Shown here: piece after piece, positions 40,128 through 49,493 of the stretch
Layout: every line of letters begins with the position of its first letter
How positions within the stretch are numbered: the stretch's first letter is position 1
The notes under the pieces: generated by a model
What the model was told of the DNA's origin: nothing
Database searches by the model: none
The model's input: the letters and a program-made list of their open reading frames with translations, nothing else
Source of the DNA: a virus
DNA length: 64,000 bases
Virus record (IMG/VR): IMGVR_UViG_3300035670_000069
Coordinates: 1 to 64,000 of that record
Strand: one strand, 5' to 3'
Made by a program: the position numbers and the translations under genes

Positions 40128-43100
40128 TGTTTCAGAACGAAGATTTAAAATCTCATCTAGAATCATCTAGTACAGTAAAAACACAAGCAGCAATTATTGC
40201 TGAGTGGAATATGAATACTGCAGACAATATATTTAAAATAGGTAACTATAGATATAGGCCTACTGCTTCAAACAATACTGAAGACCCAGATTTTAAATAT
40301 AAGATTATTCCAAATACATTCGATGTAAATGATGTGGGAAATTTTTATACTGGAGCAACAGACTCAGATGTAAAAATAGACGGTGGAATAAATCCAGTAG
40401 ATAATGAGCAACCATGGTTTTTATTGTCACAAAACCAAAAAAACAAAATGCTTTATTCTTTAGAGGATTGTTTTAAGCGTTTTAGACCAAGGTCGGGAAT
40501 TAATAAGGCAGTTGCTATGCCAGGTAGAAAATTACATCACTCAAATCTAAATATGTCAAACAGACCACGATACTATATGGCAGATAAGAACGATAACTTC
40601 AAATATTGGACCTCATATAGAAAAGAGTCTGGAGAAGAAAGGGGCATAGCAAATATACCTCTTAATGGCCAACATTACATTAAAGATGCCTGCCCATTTG
40701 TTGTGTATGAAAACGAAGTCCCTGCTAACAGAGTTGTAATTAAAATGCAAACAAATGTTGGGTCTATTGATCTTGGCCCATTCTCAAATGCTTCTGGATC
40801 ATTTTCTGATCCTTTGTATGGAGATGAAAATAGAACCGTACCATCAAAATGGAAGATTCAACATTTAAAAGGCAATAACTGGGTTGATGTTATTAGTTTT
40901 AATTCTTCTTCACGCAGAAGTAACGGAACACAAATTATTAAAAATGATGGATATGTAGAATTGGCTTATGGGCTAAAGGTTCCAGACAAATATAAAGATA
41001 TTTTTATTAGAGCAGAAGAATATAATAATGAATCATTTTTACCAGAAAAAGCAATTAATGGATATGCTTATTTAATAAAAGAAAACGATAACGATCTTGG
41101 GGTTTATCATATTTGGGTAGATGGGACTTGGCAAACCTTTGTTCCAGAATATGGCTGGTATCTTGAAGAAGAAACAGTTACAAGATTAACTAACTTTGTA
41201 ACAGATTTAACAGACCCCATTAGTTTTACATCACCAACTGATGGAAGTAATATATTCAGAGAGTTTGAAAAAATCAGGGGAGTCAGGGTAGTTGTTGAAA
41301 CTATGAACAAAGTAAACTCTACTTTTGATCTAATAGAAATATCTCCAAGGCTAGTTGTTGATATATCAGAAAAGGCTGTATCTTTTAATGTACAAAAAAT
41401 AGCATCAGATCTTGGAACTAGTGGTTTGCCAGTTGGACAACTTTTGGCATCTATCGGAAGTCTTGATATTTTTGATTATGACGATGCGTTTAACGATAAT
41501 AATACTGGAAGCCTTGTAAATAATTACTTATCAAATAATATACAATTTAAGTTTTATGATGTTGTAGTAAATGTAGACGGATATGATTATTTGATTCCAT
41601 TAAAAACTTTATACTCTGAAGGTTTTCCACAATATACGCCAGGAGAAAGAAGGGTTACTCTTGAATTAAGAGATCTATATTTTTATTTTGAATCAATAAA
41701 GGCTCCAGAGATGCTGGTTACAAATGTATCATTGAGTTATGCTATATCACTTTTGCTAGACTCTGTAGGTTTTTCAAATTATACTTTCAAAAGAATTGAT
41801 CAAGAAAAAGAATTAATAATTCCATTTTTCTATATAGCACCAGATAAAACTGTGGCAGACATATTAAACGATTTAGCGGTATCAACACAAACTGCAATGT
41901 TTTTTGATGAGTATAATAATTTTGTAATGATGAGTAAAAACTACATGATGCCATCAAATGGCGAAAGAGATGTAGACTTTACGCTATACGGAACAAATGA
42001 CTTTGTGGATTCTGGTGTTATTGAAAATCAAAATGCAAATGTTAAACTTACAAACATTATAGACATTGCCTCTACAGACAAAAATATTTTTAACGACGGC
42101 AAAATCAATTATACAAATAGATATATTCAAAGATCATACGGCAGTTTAAAGCAAGCCACAATGATAGATAATGAGGCTGCTGCTAAAAACTGGATATATA
42201 AACCAGCACTGCTTTGGGAGATAACTGGAGATCAATCTCTTAGGTCTATAAATGAAGAAACGTCAACTCAGTCTAAATATAGTTTATCGGCTATACCATT
42301 AAATTCTGATATATCAGCAAATGTTCCGTCAGTTGTAAATAATCAACTAATAAACAACGTCATAGATTTGGGAGAGGCTGTTTATTGGCTTGGAAGACAT
42401 GCTGGATATTTTTATGCCAACGGAGAAATTATTAGGTTTGATGCTATTCAATACAATATTCCAGGAGCGGAAAAAACAATTATTAGAGAAGAATCAAATG
42501 GAACATCAACATTTACAACCGAAATATCTGGGGCAATTGGAAATGTATGGATAAGTAGTAATCAAGAGTACCAATATTATATGTCTAAACTTCCTTTTAA
42601 TGGAAAGATATATCCAACTGGACTAGTTAGAATTTATACAGAGCCAAAATATGAGGAGATTGATGGAATCACCATTATGAAAAATGGCGAGGTAGCACGA
42701 CATGGTCGTGGACAATTCTCTACTCCAGTATTAGAACACAAGGCTGGACTAAACAGTTATTGGTCTAATAACTCTTATATTCGAGGTATGGAGATGGAGT
42801 CTAAGCATATTTTTGGATTAATTGATGGAGATATCCTAGACAATACAGATATTGCTGAACTATCATTAACAACTAATGCAGCAGGAATAAGCAACACAAG
42901 AGCAAGAGAAAATGTAAGAACTGGTGTAATAAAAAACTTTTTGTCAACCTCATATACAAATGAAGTTCAGAATAATACCATAAAGTCAACACAGACTGGA
43001 TCAGTTCAGGCTTCTGCCCTTGTAATGAGTGGTCCGTCTTTTAGTACGACAGAAACTCCGATAGACTTTGTTTCATATCAGTATAAAGCGCTTGACAATA

Positions 43101-44536
43101 AGTTTAAGCATTTTGGAACTAGGATGAGAATTATTGGAAAGGTAGAGTCTAGCGAGACAAGAGGTCAAACTGCAATCAATGCAACGCCTTATTACGTTTT
43201 ATCTGGTTCACAACCCAATCAAAGTTTAAATATATCTGGAGGCTCTGGCGGAATTGCTGTGATGGTTAATCCAGATACAAACGTTGGTTATTACTTTGAA
43301 ATTATAGCCCTAACAGAAAGAAATGTTAGTGAATACTCTACAGAAGCAGACATACTTCATAATATAGTTTTTTATAAAATTTATGCTGACTCATCTGGAA
43401 ATGCCATACCAATAAAACTTTGGGGCGGATTGGGAAATATAATTGTTGACGACGGAAAGTTTACTGGACAATATAGATTTGTAGGAGAAGAGAATCCAAC
43501 AGTTTATGATCTTGCCGTTGAGTACCAAGACATAGGATCAACAAGAAGATTCTATCTTTATATAAATAACAAACTTATAGAGGTGGTAGATGATACCAGT
43601 CCATTACCAATCTATAATAATATGGCCCTGTTTGTTCGTGGCGGATCTAAGTGTATGTTTGAAAACGTTTATGCATTAACAAATAACTATAGTCAAAATA
43701 CTGTTTTTGCTTTAGATACTCCAGTAGCAGCAGCCTTTGGAGACGATGAAATTAATGCAAATGAATCGTTTAGAAAATATGCAATGAGTGGAGTTGTTCA
43801 GTCAACATATCTTGCGGGGTTAAGTACCAATCAGCCACCAAAATTTAATATGTATTTTGAAGAGTTTGGAACAATTATGAGAGAGGCTGCGTACTTAAAG
43901 GTAAGATATGACAAAGCCTATCCAGCATTATATGCACAGATATCTCCAACATTTAACAGAATAAAGGGCTATGTTGTTTCTGGATTTAGAGCAGGATCTT
44001 ACGGTGCAGAATTTTTAATATTTAATTCTACTGATACAACTCTTAATTTAGACGAAACGAGCGGTAACTATTTAAGAATTCAAGGAATTACATTTACACA
44101 ACAATCAACAAATGAGTTAAGTGTTGATAATTATTTTGCTAAAAATAGCAACTTTTCTGATCCAGAAATTAGCAAGAGCGGAATTATAATTTCTCCACTT
44201 AGGGCACAGAAGGATTATGATAAAATCAAAACAAGCAGACTGACTTACGGTAAAAAAGAATTTGTCATAGATCCACAATACATTCAAACAGAGGATGATG
44301 CAAAAGACCTAATGTCATGGATTATTCAAAAAGTAATGAGGCCAAGAAAAAATGTGGGTGTTTCAATATTTAGCACACCCATTATCCAGTTGGGAGACAT
44401 AGTAAATATTGTTTATAAAAATGAATTAGAGCAAAATGTTATAGCGCCAGAAACATCAAACTTTGTGGTATATAATATAGAATATTCTAGGGATATAGGT
44501 GGACCTAACATGACCCTATATTTGAGTGAGGTATAA
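40127..44536 (+). CDS. Large minor tail / baseplate hub protein
   Basis: A 1469-residue protein. The central part (about 440-680) with 'ERRVTLELRDLYFYFESIKA' and 'TVADILNDLAVSTQTAMFFD', and the C-terminal 'FVIDPQYIQTEDDAKDLMSW' with 'PIIQLGDIVNIVYKNELEQN', resemble tail-hub/tail-tip proteins in which a domain crosses the tube. A middle segment (about 1060-1200) looks lectin-like. The size, place after the distal tail gene and lack of enzyme motifs support a hub role. The next start lies 1 base after its stop. Confidence 0.65.
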   Translation: MFQNEDLKSHLESSSTVKTQAAIIAEWNMNTADNIFKIGNYRYRPTASNNTEDPDFKYKIIPNTFDVNDVGNFYTGATDSDVKIDGGINPVDNEQPWFLLSQNQKNKMLYSLEDCFKRFRPRSGINKAVAMPGRKLHHSNLNMSNRPRYYMADKNDNFKYWTSYRKESGEERGIANIPLNGQHYIKDACPFVVYENEVPANRVVIKMQTNVGSIDLGPFSNASGSFSDPLYGDENRTVPSKWKIQHLKGNNWVDVISFNSSSRRSNGTQIIKNDGYVELAYGLKVPDKYKDIFIRAEEYNNESFLPEKAINGYAYLIKENDNDLGVYHIWVDGTWQTFVPEYGWYLEEETVTRLTNFVTDLTDPISFTSPTDGSNIFREFEKIRGVRVVVETMNKVNSTFDLIEISPRLVVDISEKAVSFNVQKIASDLGTSGLPVGQLLASIGSLDIFDYDDAFNDNNTGSLVNNYLSNNIQFKFYDVVVNVDGYDYLIPLKTLYSEGFPQYTPGERRVTLELRDLYFYFESIKAPEMLVTNVSLSYAISLLLDSVGFSNYTFKRIDQEKELIIPFFYIAPDKTVADILNDLAVSTQTAMFFDEYNNFVMMSKNYMMPSNGERDVDFTLYGTNDFVDSGVIENQNANVKLTNIIDIASTDKNIFNDGKINYTNRYIQRSYGSLKQATMIDNEAAAKNWIYKPALLWEITGDQSLRSINEETSTQSKYSLSAIPLNSDISANVPSVVNNQLINNVIDLGEAVYWLGRHAGYFYANGEIIRFDAIQYNIPGAEKTIIREESNGTSTFTTEISGAIGNVWISSNQEYQYYMSKLPFNGKIYPTGLVRIYTEPKYEEIDGITIMKNGEVARHGRGQFSTPVLEHKAGLNSYWSNNSYIRGMEMESKHIFGLIDGDILDNTDIAELSLTTNAAGISNTRARENVRTGVIKNFLSTSYTNEVQNNTIKSTQTGSVQASALVMSGPSFSTTETPIDFVSYQYKALDNKFKHFGTRMRIIGKVESSETRGQTAINATPYYVLSGSQPNQSLNISGGSGGIAVMVNPDTNVGYYFEIIALTERNVSEYSTEADILHNIVFYKIYADSSGNAIPIKLWGGLGNIIVDDGKFTGQYRFVGEENPTVYDLAVEYQDIGSTRRFYLYINNKLIEVVDDTSPLPIYNNMALFVRGGSKCMFENVYALTNNYSQNTVFALDTPVAAAFGDDEINANESFRKYAMSGVVQSTYLAGLSTNQPPKFNMYFEEFGTIMREAAYLKVRYDKAYPALYAQISPTFNRIKGYVVSGFRAGSYGAEFLIFNSTDTTLNLDETSGNYLRIQGITFTQQSTNELSVDNYFAKNSNFSDPEISKSGIIISPLRAQKDYDKIKTSRLTYGKKEFVIDPQYIQTEDDAKDLMSWIIQKVMRPRKNVGVSIFSTPIIQLGDIVNIVYKNELEQNVIAPETSNFVVYNIEYSRDIGGPNMTLYLSEV

Positions 44537-44537
44537 A

Positions 44538-45041
44538 ATGGCAGAAGTAAATGCAACACCTAATCTACCAAGGCTAGTAATCCCAGAGTCCGTAGAAGTA
44601 AAAAATGTAAAGCCAGCAACCCCAGATGTAATTTTGTTTGATGATGAGTCTGTTCCAATTGAGGTAATGACTGACCTTATATTTGAAAATATTGGAGGGC
44701 AGGAATTAATAAATATCGTAAGATCAGATATAGTAAATGGACAAGATGTAATATATCAGCCAATCAAGAATTTAAGTAGTGTATATTTTCAGTATAACCC
44801 ACAAAATATATTAGGTCTTCAGGATATAGATTTTAATTATTTTAAAAAGTTTCCTATTAATTTTGCAAACAAGGTGCCAGAATGCGGAACTGGGCCAGAC
44901 TGTTCTATAGTATATATTGACTCAGAAACGGGTAATTTGATAATAAATGTAGTGAATATGGCAAACGACGAACAGGTAGAGGTTTCAATAATAGCAGACG
45001 GGGCAGTGTTAGATGATACAATATACGAGGTGAATTTATGA
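44538..45041 (+). CDS. Minor tail protein
   Basis: A 167-residue protein; ATG 44538 is preferred over an in-frame GTG at 44526, because GAGGT just upstream acts as the ribosome binding site. It contains 'KPATPDVILFDDESVPIEVM' and 'YFQYNPQNILGLQDIDFNYF', a Pro/Asp-rich beta pattern without a recognised domain. It is coupled to the next gene by an ATGA overlap. Probably a tail-tip component. Confidence 0.5.
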   Translation: MAEVNATPNLPRLVIPESVEVKNVKPATPDVILFDDESVPIEVMTDLIFENIGGQELINIVRSDIVNGQDVIYQPIKNLSSVYFQYNPQNILGLQDIDFNYFKKFPINFANKVPECGTGPDCSIVYIDSETGNLIINVVNMANDEQVEVSIIADGAVLDDTIYEVNL

Positions 45042-46156
45042 TAACTAATACAGGCAAAAGCATATTGGCAAAGTACTTAATTGGTCAGGCACCAGCATAT
45101 GCCTCATATGTTGCCGTAGGCTGTGGAGCAAAACCTTTAGCAACAAATGAAGAATTTGGAGACTATTCTGATAAAGAAACTTTAGATTTTGAAATGTTTC
45201 GAGTGCCAATTACATCTAGAGGATATGTAAATGATGCTGGAGTAAATAAAATTGTTTTAACTGCAGAGTTGCCAACAGATGAAAGGTATGAGATTTCTGA
45301 AGTAGGTATTTATTCTGCGGGAGCAAACCCATCTGCTGGAGCATACGATAGCCGTTCTCTGTTTGCCTTTACTGTAAATGAAAATTGGGAATATCACACG
45401 GAGGATACAGCAGTTGCCCTTCCAATCATATACGAACCATTGGACGGTGTTTTAGAGGATGGAAATATAAACCAAACAGATTTAGTATTTCAAACAAATT
45501 CAGACAATAGATTATTTACTAATACAGATAGAATTGCAAGATACGAACGTGCTAGATTTTTTAATAACATTGTAATGATGCGAGGAGATACATCAGAACT
45601 TAATGTATCTGGTGATCATTTAGAAATAGGAACAAATACAAACCACATTCATCTGCTTGGAACTGGATTAGACTTTAATAAAAATGCTCCAACAGATCAA
45701 ATGAAGTTAGCATTTAATATTATAAATAAAGATCCAGACCCCTCAATAGTTCCTGACGAAGTAAGAATTTTGTTAGAATTTGCAGAAAGTGATTCTCCAG
45801 GAACTGGGGAGTGGGCAAGGTTTGAAGTTATTATGGCAGCAGAAGATTATGATTTTGCTAATAATAGATATTATGTAATAACAAAAGAACTTCAAGAATT
45901 GTATAAAAGCACAGGCTTTACCTGGAACAATGTAAGTATTATAAAAATATACACAACAATAATTAATGGCGGTGTGGCCTCAGAGGATTTTTATATTGGG
46001 CTAGATGCAATTAGATTTGAAAATGTTTCTACAACAAATCCAGTATATGGATTAACTGGATATACAGTATTAAAAAATACAAATGCAGAAACTATTGTTA
46101 AGGCAGCAAATACAACAAACTATATAGAGTTTAGATTTGCGATGGATGTGCAATAG
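45038..46156 (+). CDS. Tail fibre/tip protein with collar-type N-terminus
   Basis: A 372-residue protein. Residues 1-120 ('TGKSILAKYLIGQAPAYASY' with VAVGCG, then 'FRVPITSRGY', 'ELPTDERYEISEVGIYSAGA') fit the N-terminal domain of phage fibre/tail-collar proteins that attach to the baseplate. The rest is beta-rich, with a lectin-like segment near 215-345. It overlaps the previous gene by 4 bases and shares its final G with the next GTG start. Confidence 0.6.
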   Translation: MITNTGKSILAKYLIGQAPAYASYVAVGCGAKPLATNEEFGDYSDKETLDFEMFRVPITSRGYVNDAGVNKIVLTAELPTDERYEISEVGIYSAGANPSAGAYDSRSLFAFTVNENWEYHTEDTAVALPIIYEPLDGVLEDGNINQTDLVFQTNSDNRLFTNTDRIARYERARFFNNIVMMRGDTSELNVSGDHLEIGTNTNHIHLLGTGLDFNKNAPTDQMKLAFNIINKDPDPSIVPDEVRILLEFAESDSPGTGEWARFEVIMAAEDYDFANNRYYVITKELQELYKSTGFTWNNVSIIKIYTTIINGGVASEDFYIGLDAIRFENVSTTNPVYGLTGYTVLKNTNAETIVKAANTTNYIEFRFAMDVQ

Positions 46157-46596
46157 TGGCAACACCAGATCGTGGAATAAAAAAAATAATTATTCCTAAG
46201 TCTAGCCTACCTGGATTTTTTGGGGAAAATAAGCAATATATTTTGAGATATAGATTTGTGTCAGAAGATAAAAATAGGACCTCACATTGGTCTCCTGTTT
46301 ATAAGATTATTGCCGAAGATACTCCAACAGAAATTTTAAATAGTATTATTATAGATACTTCTAATAGAGTTGTTAATTTAGCGTGGGAGCCACAAGAAAA
46401 TTTACAGGAATACTTTATTTATGTACAGTGGAATAGCGGAGATTGGCAATATTATGCAAAAACATCTCAAACAAATTACTCTATAGTTTATGGAGTAGAT
46501 AAAGAATACATAAATGTTGCAGTCCAAACAAACACTATCCCGCTTGAAAGATTTTCAAATGCTACATTATTTGAAAATGAGGGAAGTCTGATATAA
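46156..46596 (+). CDS. Fibronectin-like minor tail protein
   Basis: A 146-residue protein beginning at GTG 46156, which overlaps the TAG of the previous gene. 'QYILRYRFVSEDKNRTSHWS', 'NRVVNLAWEPQENLQEYFIY' and 'QYYAKTSQTNYSIVYG' show the strand pattern of a fibronectin type III domain, common as a decoration on phage tail tips. Its TAA stop is part of the next promoter. Confidence 0.55.
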   Translation: MATPDRGIKKIIIPKSSLPGFFGENKQYILRYRFVSEDKNRTSHWSPVYKIIAEDTPTEILNSIIIDTSNRVVNLAWEPQENLQEYFIYVQWNSGDWQYYAKTSQTNYSIVYGVDKEYINVAVQTNTIPLERFSNATLFENEGSLI

Positions 46597-46597
46597 T
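46589..46597 (+). promoter_or_regulatory. Extended -10 promoter over a stop codon
   Basis: TGA-TATAAT (hexamer 46592-46597) includes the TAA at 46594-46596. A CAGGAGGAA ribosome binding site precedes ATG 46613. Confidence 0.55.
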
Positions 46598-46612
46598 TAG
46601 ACAGGAGGAATT

Positions 46613-47056
46613 ATGGCAAAAATACCATTACCAGAACTAGGTCAACCAATAGATGTTTCTTATATCTATCAAATAGTAAACGCTATTAATGAGGTGTCTG
46701 TGCAGGTTTCTCCAGCCATCTATAAGTATGTTACAGTTGACGTCCCTAATGGCGTACAACAAAGCGCAAAGGCCTCAGAGACCCGTTTTATAGGCGGGTA
46801 TGTAGATGTAGTCAAAAGTTCGAACCAAAGCGTAGGAAGCCAACAAGCATTTACCTATAATTTTCCAGCAGATTTTAAGTTTGTTCCAATAGTAACTGCA
46901 ACCCCAGTTAATATCGGCGGAACAGAGGCTGGTAAAAATGTTTCAGTTGTATTGAAATCAGTAACGACATCAAAGGTAGATGGAGTGGTAAACTTTAATT
47001 CTGGCGGAGATGTTTCAATCGGCGTTAATATAATTATCGTCGGCATACCTAATTAA
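46613..47056 (+). CDS. Phage structural protein
   Basis: A 147-residue protein. Opening 'PELGQPIDVSYIYQIVNAIN' and then 'FTYNFPADFKFVPIVTATPV' with 'NFNSGGDVSIGVNIIIVGIP' form a beta-rich pattern resembling the H-type-lectin-like C-terminal modules of phage tail proteins. It has its own promoter and strong ribosome binding site, and is the last structural gene before the DNA-metabolism region. The stop overlaps the next ATG (TAATG). Confidence 0.5.
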   Translation: MAKIPLPELGQPIDVSYIYQIVNAINEVSVQVSPAIYKYVTVDVPNGVQQSAKASETRFIGGYVDVVKSSNQSVGSQQAFTYNFPADFKFVPIVTATPVNIGGTEAGKNVSVVLKSVTTSKVDGVVNFNSGGDVSIGVNIIIVGIPN

Positions 47057-47247
47057 TGATCAAGTGCAAAAAATGCAAAAGAAATATGATGGTAGACAGG
47101 GTTTATACATCGATATCTCATTTAGAAATTTATTGTTTGACTTGTGGCTCAAGGAGGTTTTTTCATCCACCCTCAGATTCGGAGGAAGGTAGATGGCTAC
47201 TCGTAAAGGAAATAAAACGATCGAAGAGTACAACAGCGCCCCTGTAA
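47056..47247 (+). CDS. Zinc-ribbon mini-protein
   Basis: A 63-residue protein with C4-x2-C7 ('IKCKKCKRNM') and a second pair in 'YCLTCGSRRFF', i.e. a CxxC-x(n)-CxxC zinc ribbon followed by a basic tail. Probably a DNA- or RNA-binding regulator, or a zinc-stabilised partner. It begins the replication region. Its last 55 bases overlap the next gene in another frame. Confidence 0.55.
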   Translation: MIKCKKCKRNMMVDRVYTSISHLEIYCLTCGSRRFFHPPSDSEEGRWLLVKEIKRSKSTTAPL

Positions 47248-47735
47248 TTCCTGGTAATAAAAAAGTTTGGTTTTTGAACGGGGACTTAGTAAGAGTTCAT
47301 CATTTAAATAAATCTAATGGAATTATGTCTGTATATAATATTACAAAAGATCAGATTGAAAGTTGTTTAATAAACGATTTTAAAAATAAAAGAGAAAGAG
47401 CATACACTGTTGGAGAAACAGCAGACCTTGTTAACAGACATAAAAAATATATGCCATCATTAATGAAACGTGGAATTATACCATTTCCAACGGGATCACA
47501 AAAGGGCGGAGCAAGAGGTTGGCAAGTTAGATCTTATTATTCTGAGTCGCAAGTAAAAGACATACGTGATATACTGGCAACGTACCATATTGGTAGGCCA
47601 CGCAAAGATAAGTTAATAACAAATGATATAACGCCTACAAAGGCTGAGTTGACACGAAGAATGGGCGATGGTATACTTACATATACGAGAACTGAAGATG
47701 GTAGATTTATACCGATTTGGTCAGAATCAATTTAG
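47193..47735 (+). CDS. DNA-binding protein with MerR-like helix-turn-helix
   Basis: A 180-residue protein. Residues about 68-125 ('AYTVGETADLVNRHKKYMPS', 'LMKRGIIPFPTGSQKGGARG', 'YYSESQVKDIRDILAT') fit a MerR/excisionase-type winged helix: a helix-turn-helix, a wing with a Gly-rich loop, then 'Y-E-Q-V-D-I'. Flanks are basic ('GRPRKDKL'). Likely a transcriptional regulator or replication-associated DNA binder. GGAGGAAGGTAG precedes ATG 47193 within the zinc-ribbon gene, so the two are coupled. Confidence 0.6.
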   Translation: MATRKGNKTIEEYNSAPVIPGNKKVWFLNGDLVRVHHLNKSNGIMSVYNITKDQIESCLINDFKNKRERAYTVGETADLVNRHKKYMPSLMKRGIIPFPTGSQKGGARGWQVRSYYSESQVKDIRDILATYHIGRPRKDKLITNDITPTKAELTRRMGDGILTYTRTEDGRFIPIWSESI

Positions 47736-47749
47736 CAGAAGGGTATGAA

Positions 47750-47956
47750 ATGGAAGATACAAAAGTATCTGTAACACTTGGATATACACTTAATCTTGGA
47801 AACTTTCAATCGCTTAGATTAGATCTAGGCGTAACAGATTCAAAGCGTGATGGAGAAAATACAGATCAGGCCTTTGAACGTGTATACAAGTTTGTTGAAG
47901 AAAAACTAACTAACAAAATCACAGAAGCCAAAGCGGAACTAGAAGAAAGCGAATAG
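47750..47956 (+). CDS. Small conserved-looking phage protein
   Basis: A 68-residue protein starting at ATG 47750 behind AGAAGGG; a longer TTG start at 47717 would overlap the previous gene. 'VSVTLGYTLNLGNFQSLRLD' with 'LGVTDSKRDGENTDQAFERV' and a C-terminal helix 'YKFVEEKLTNKITEAKAEL' recall small proteins encoded beside replication genes in other actinophages. Function unknown. Confidence 0.55.
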   Translation: MEDTKVSVTLGYTLNLGNFQSLRLDLGVTDSKRDGENTDQAFERVYKFVEEKLTNKITEAKAELEESE

Positions 47957-47957
47957 T

Positions 47958-48266
47958 GTGACCGATAAACAGAAGCGATTGGCTCTGTTAAGTAGGTTTG
48001 ATAAACACTATAAGTTTAAATTCGGACAGGCGCCAAAGTATAACAAGTGGGTAGAACAGTGGTCTGCTGATGCTTTAATAGAATCATATGGTCTCGATGG
48101 TTGTTATGAATTGTTAGAATATTATTTTGAAGTTACGGAAAATCCAACCTGGAATCATTTCTCATATATAGCACATGATATACTGGAAGCAATACAGGCA
48201 CAAAGCAAAGATTTAAAAGAAAGACTAGAGCGTAGACAGAAGGCAAAGGAATGGCTAAGTGAATAA
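47958..48266 (+). CDS. Unknown protein upstream of the helicase
   Basis: A 102-residue, helix-rich, charged protein with GTG start at 47958. It includes 'KFKFGQAPKYNKWVEQWSAD', 'YGLDGCYELLEYYFEVTENP' and a basic C-terminal helix. It overlaps the DnaB-like gene by 8 bases, so a role as helicase loader or partner is conceivable, but that rests only on position. Confidence 0.5.
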   Translation: MTDKQKRLALLSRFDKHYKFKFGQAPKYNKWVEQWSADALIESYGLDGCYELLEYYFEVTENPTWNHFSYIAHDILEAIQAQSKDLKERLERRQKAKEWLSE

Positions 48267-49485
48267 TACAGAGTCTAAGTTAATATCAGCCGTCCTTAAA
48301 GATAAGCAAGCACATGTAATGCTTCAGGCCAACGTCGATGGAATATTAAAAACTCACTTAGATGTATGGCAGTTTATTAGAAAATACTATGAGACTAATG
48401 GGACAGTTCCGCCAACAGATCTGGTGGTTGAAAAGTTTAGGGACTTTGAGCCAGCAGATGGTGTAGGTGCCACCAAACATCATCTTGAAGAGTTACAGTC
48501 TGAATATTTAGTAAATAGTTTAAAAGATATCATTCGTGCTGCAGCAACAGATGTTCAGGGTGGTTTGGGAGTAGAGGCGCTAGAGACATTAATTACTAAA
48601 ACTGCAGAATTAAGAAAAAATACTGCAGCAATTAGGGACATTGATGTAACAGATTTAGACTCTGCAATCGGGTATTTTGAAAATCTAAAAAAACAACAAG
48701 AGGCTGGTGCACTTGGAATTAAAACTGGCTTGCCAGGATTTGACAACTATTTACCATCTGGAATCATGCCAGGACAGTTAGGAGTTTTTCTTGCATATCC
48801 AGGCATAGGAAAGTCATGGCTGTCTCTCTATTTCGCCGTACAGGCTTGGAAACAGGGTCGTAGCCCAATGATCATAAGCCTTGAGATGTCTGAGGTTGAA
48901 GTTAGAAATCGTGTCTTTGCTATTATGGGCGAAGGAGTTTGGTCACATAGAAAATTAAGTGCTGGACAGATTGAACTAGATATGCTTAAGTCGTGGCACG
49001 AAAAACATGTTAAGGGTAAGCCAGAGTTTCATATTATATCTAATGATACAGGTGGAGACATTACTCCTTTAGTTTTAAGGGGAAAGATAGATCAATATAA
49101 ACCAGATTTTGTTATTGTAGATTACCTACAACTTATGTCTCCAAACCAAAAGTCTGATAATGAAACGATTAGAATGAAAAATTTATCTCGTGAACTAAAG
49201 TTAATGGCAATTTCAGAAGAAGTTCCTATTATTGCTATTTCTTCTGCTACTCCTGATGATGTAACTAAACTTGAAACCGTTCCAACTCTTGGTCAAACTG
49301 CATGGTCAAGACAGATTGCCTACGATGCTGACTGGGTATTAGCATTAGGTCGTGGCACAAATAGTGATATTATAGAGTGTGTTTTTAGAAAGAATCGTAA
49401 TGGTTTTATGGGAGAATTCTTAGTCCAGGCCGATTTTGATAAGGGATATTACAGATATAAAGATTATGAAGATAAGTCAGTATAA
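48259..49485 (+). CDS. DnaB-like replicative helicase
   Basis: A 408-residue protein starting at GTG 48259. It contains an N-terminal DnaB-type helical domain and a RecA-like core: Walker A 'AYPGIGKS' (residues 179-186), 'PMIISLEMSEVEVRNRVFAI', Walker B 'FVIVDYLQLM', 'LSRELKLMAISEEVPIIAIS' and 'DADWVLALGR'. It unwinds DNA at the fork with the primase encoded two genes downstream. The N-domain is shorter than in cellular DnaB (about 460-470 residues). Its stop codon overlaps the -10 box at 49481. Confidence 0.85.
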   Translation: MNNTESKLISAVLKDKQAHVMLQANVDGILKTHLDVWQFIRKYYETNGTVPPTDLVVEKFRDFEPADGVGATKHHLEELQSEYLVNSLKDIIRAAATDVQGGLGVEALETLITKTAELRKNTAAIRDIDVTDLDSAIGYFENLKKQQEAGALGIKTGLPGFDNYLPSGIMPGQLGVFLAYPGIGKSWLSLYFAVQAWKQGRSPMIISLEMSEVEVRNRVFAIMGEGVWSHRKLSAGQIELDMLKSWHEKHVKGKPEFHIISNDTGGDITPLVLRGKIDQYKPDFVIVDYLQLMSPNQKSDNETIRMKNLSRELKLMAISEEVPIIAISSATPDDVTKLETVPTLGQTAWSRQIAYDADWVLALGRGTNSDIIECVFRKNRNGFMGEFLVQADFDKGYYRYKDYEDKSV

Positions 49486-49486
49486 T
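49481..49486 (+). promoter_or_regulatory. -10 box, leaderless start
   Basis: TATAAT at 49481-49486 overlaps the TAA stop (49483-49485) of the helicase and ends 8 bases before ATG 49494, with no ribosome binding site. Confidence 0.5.
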
Positions 49487-49493
49487 ATGTTCC

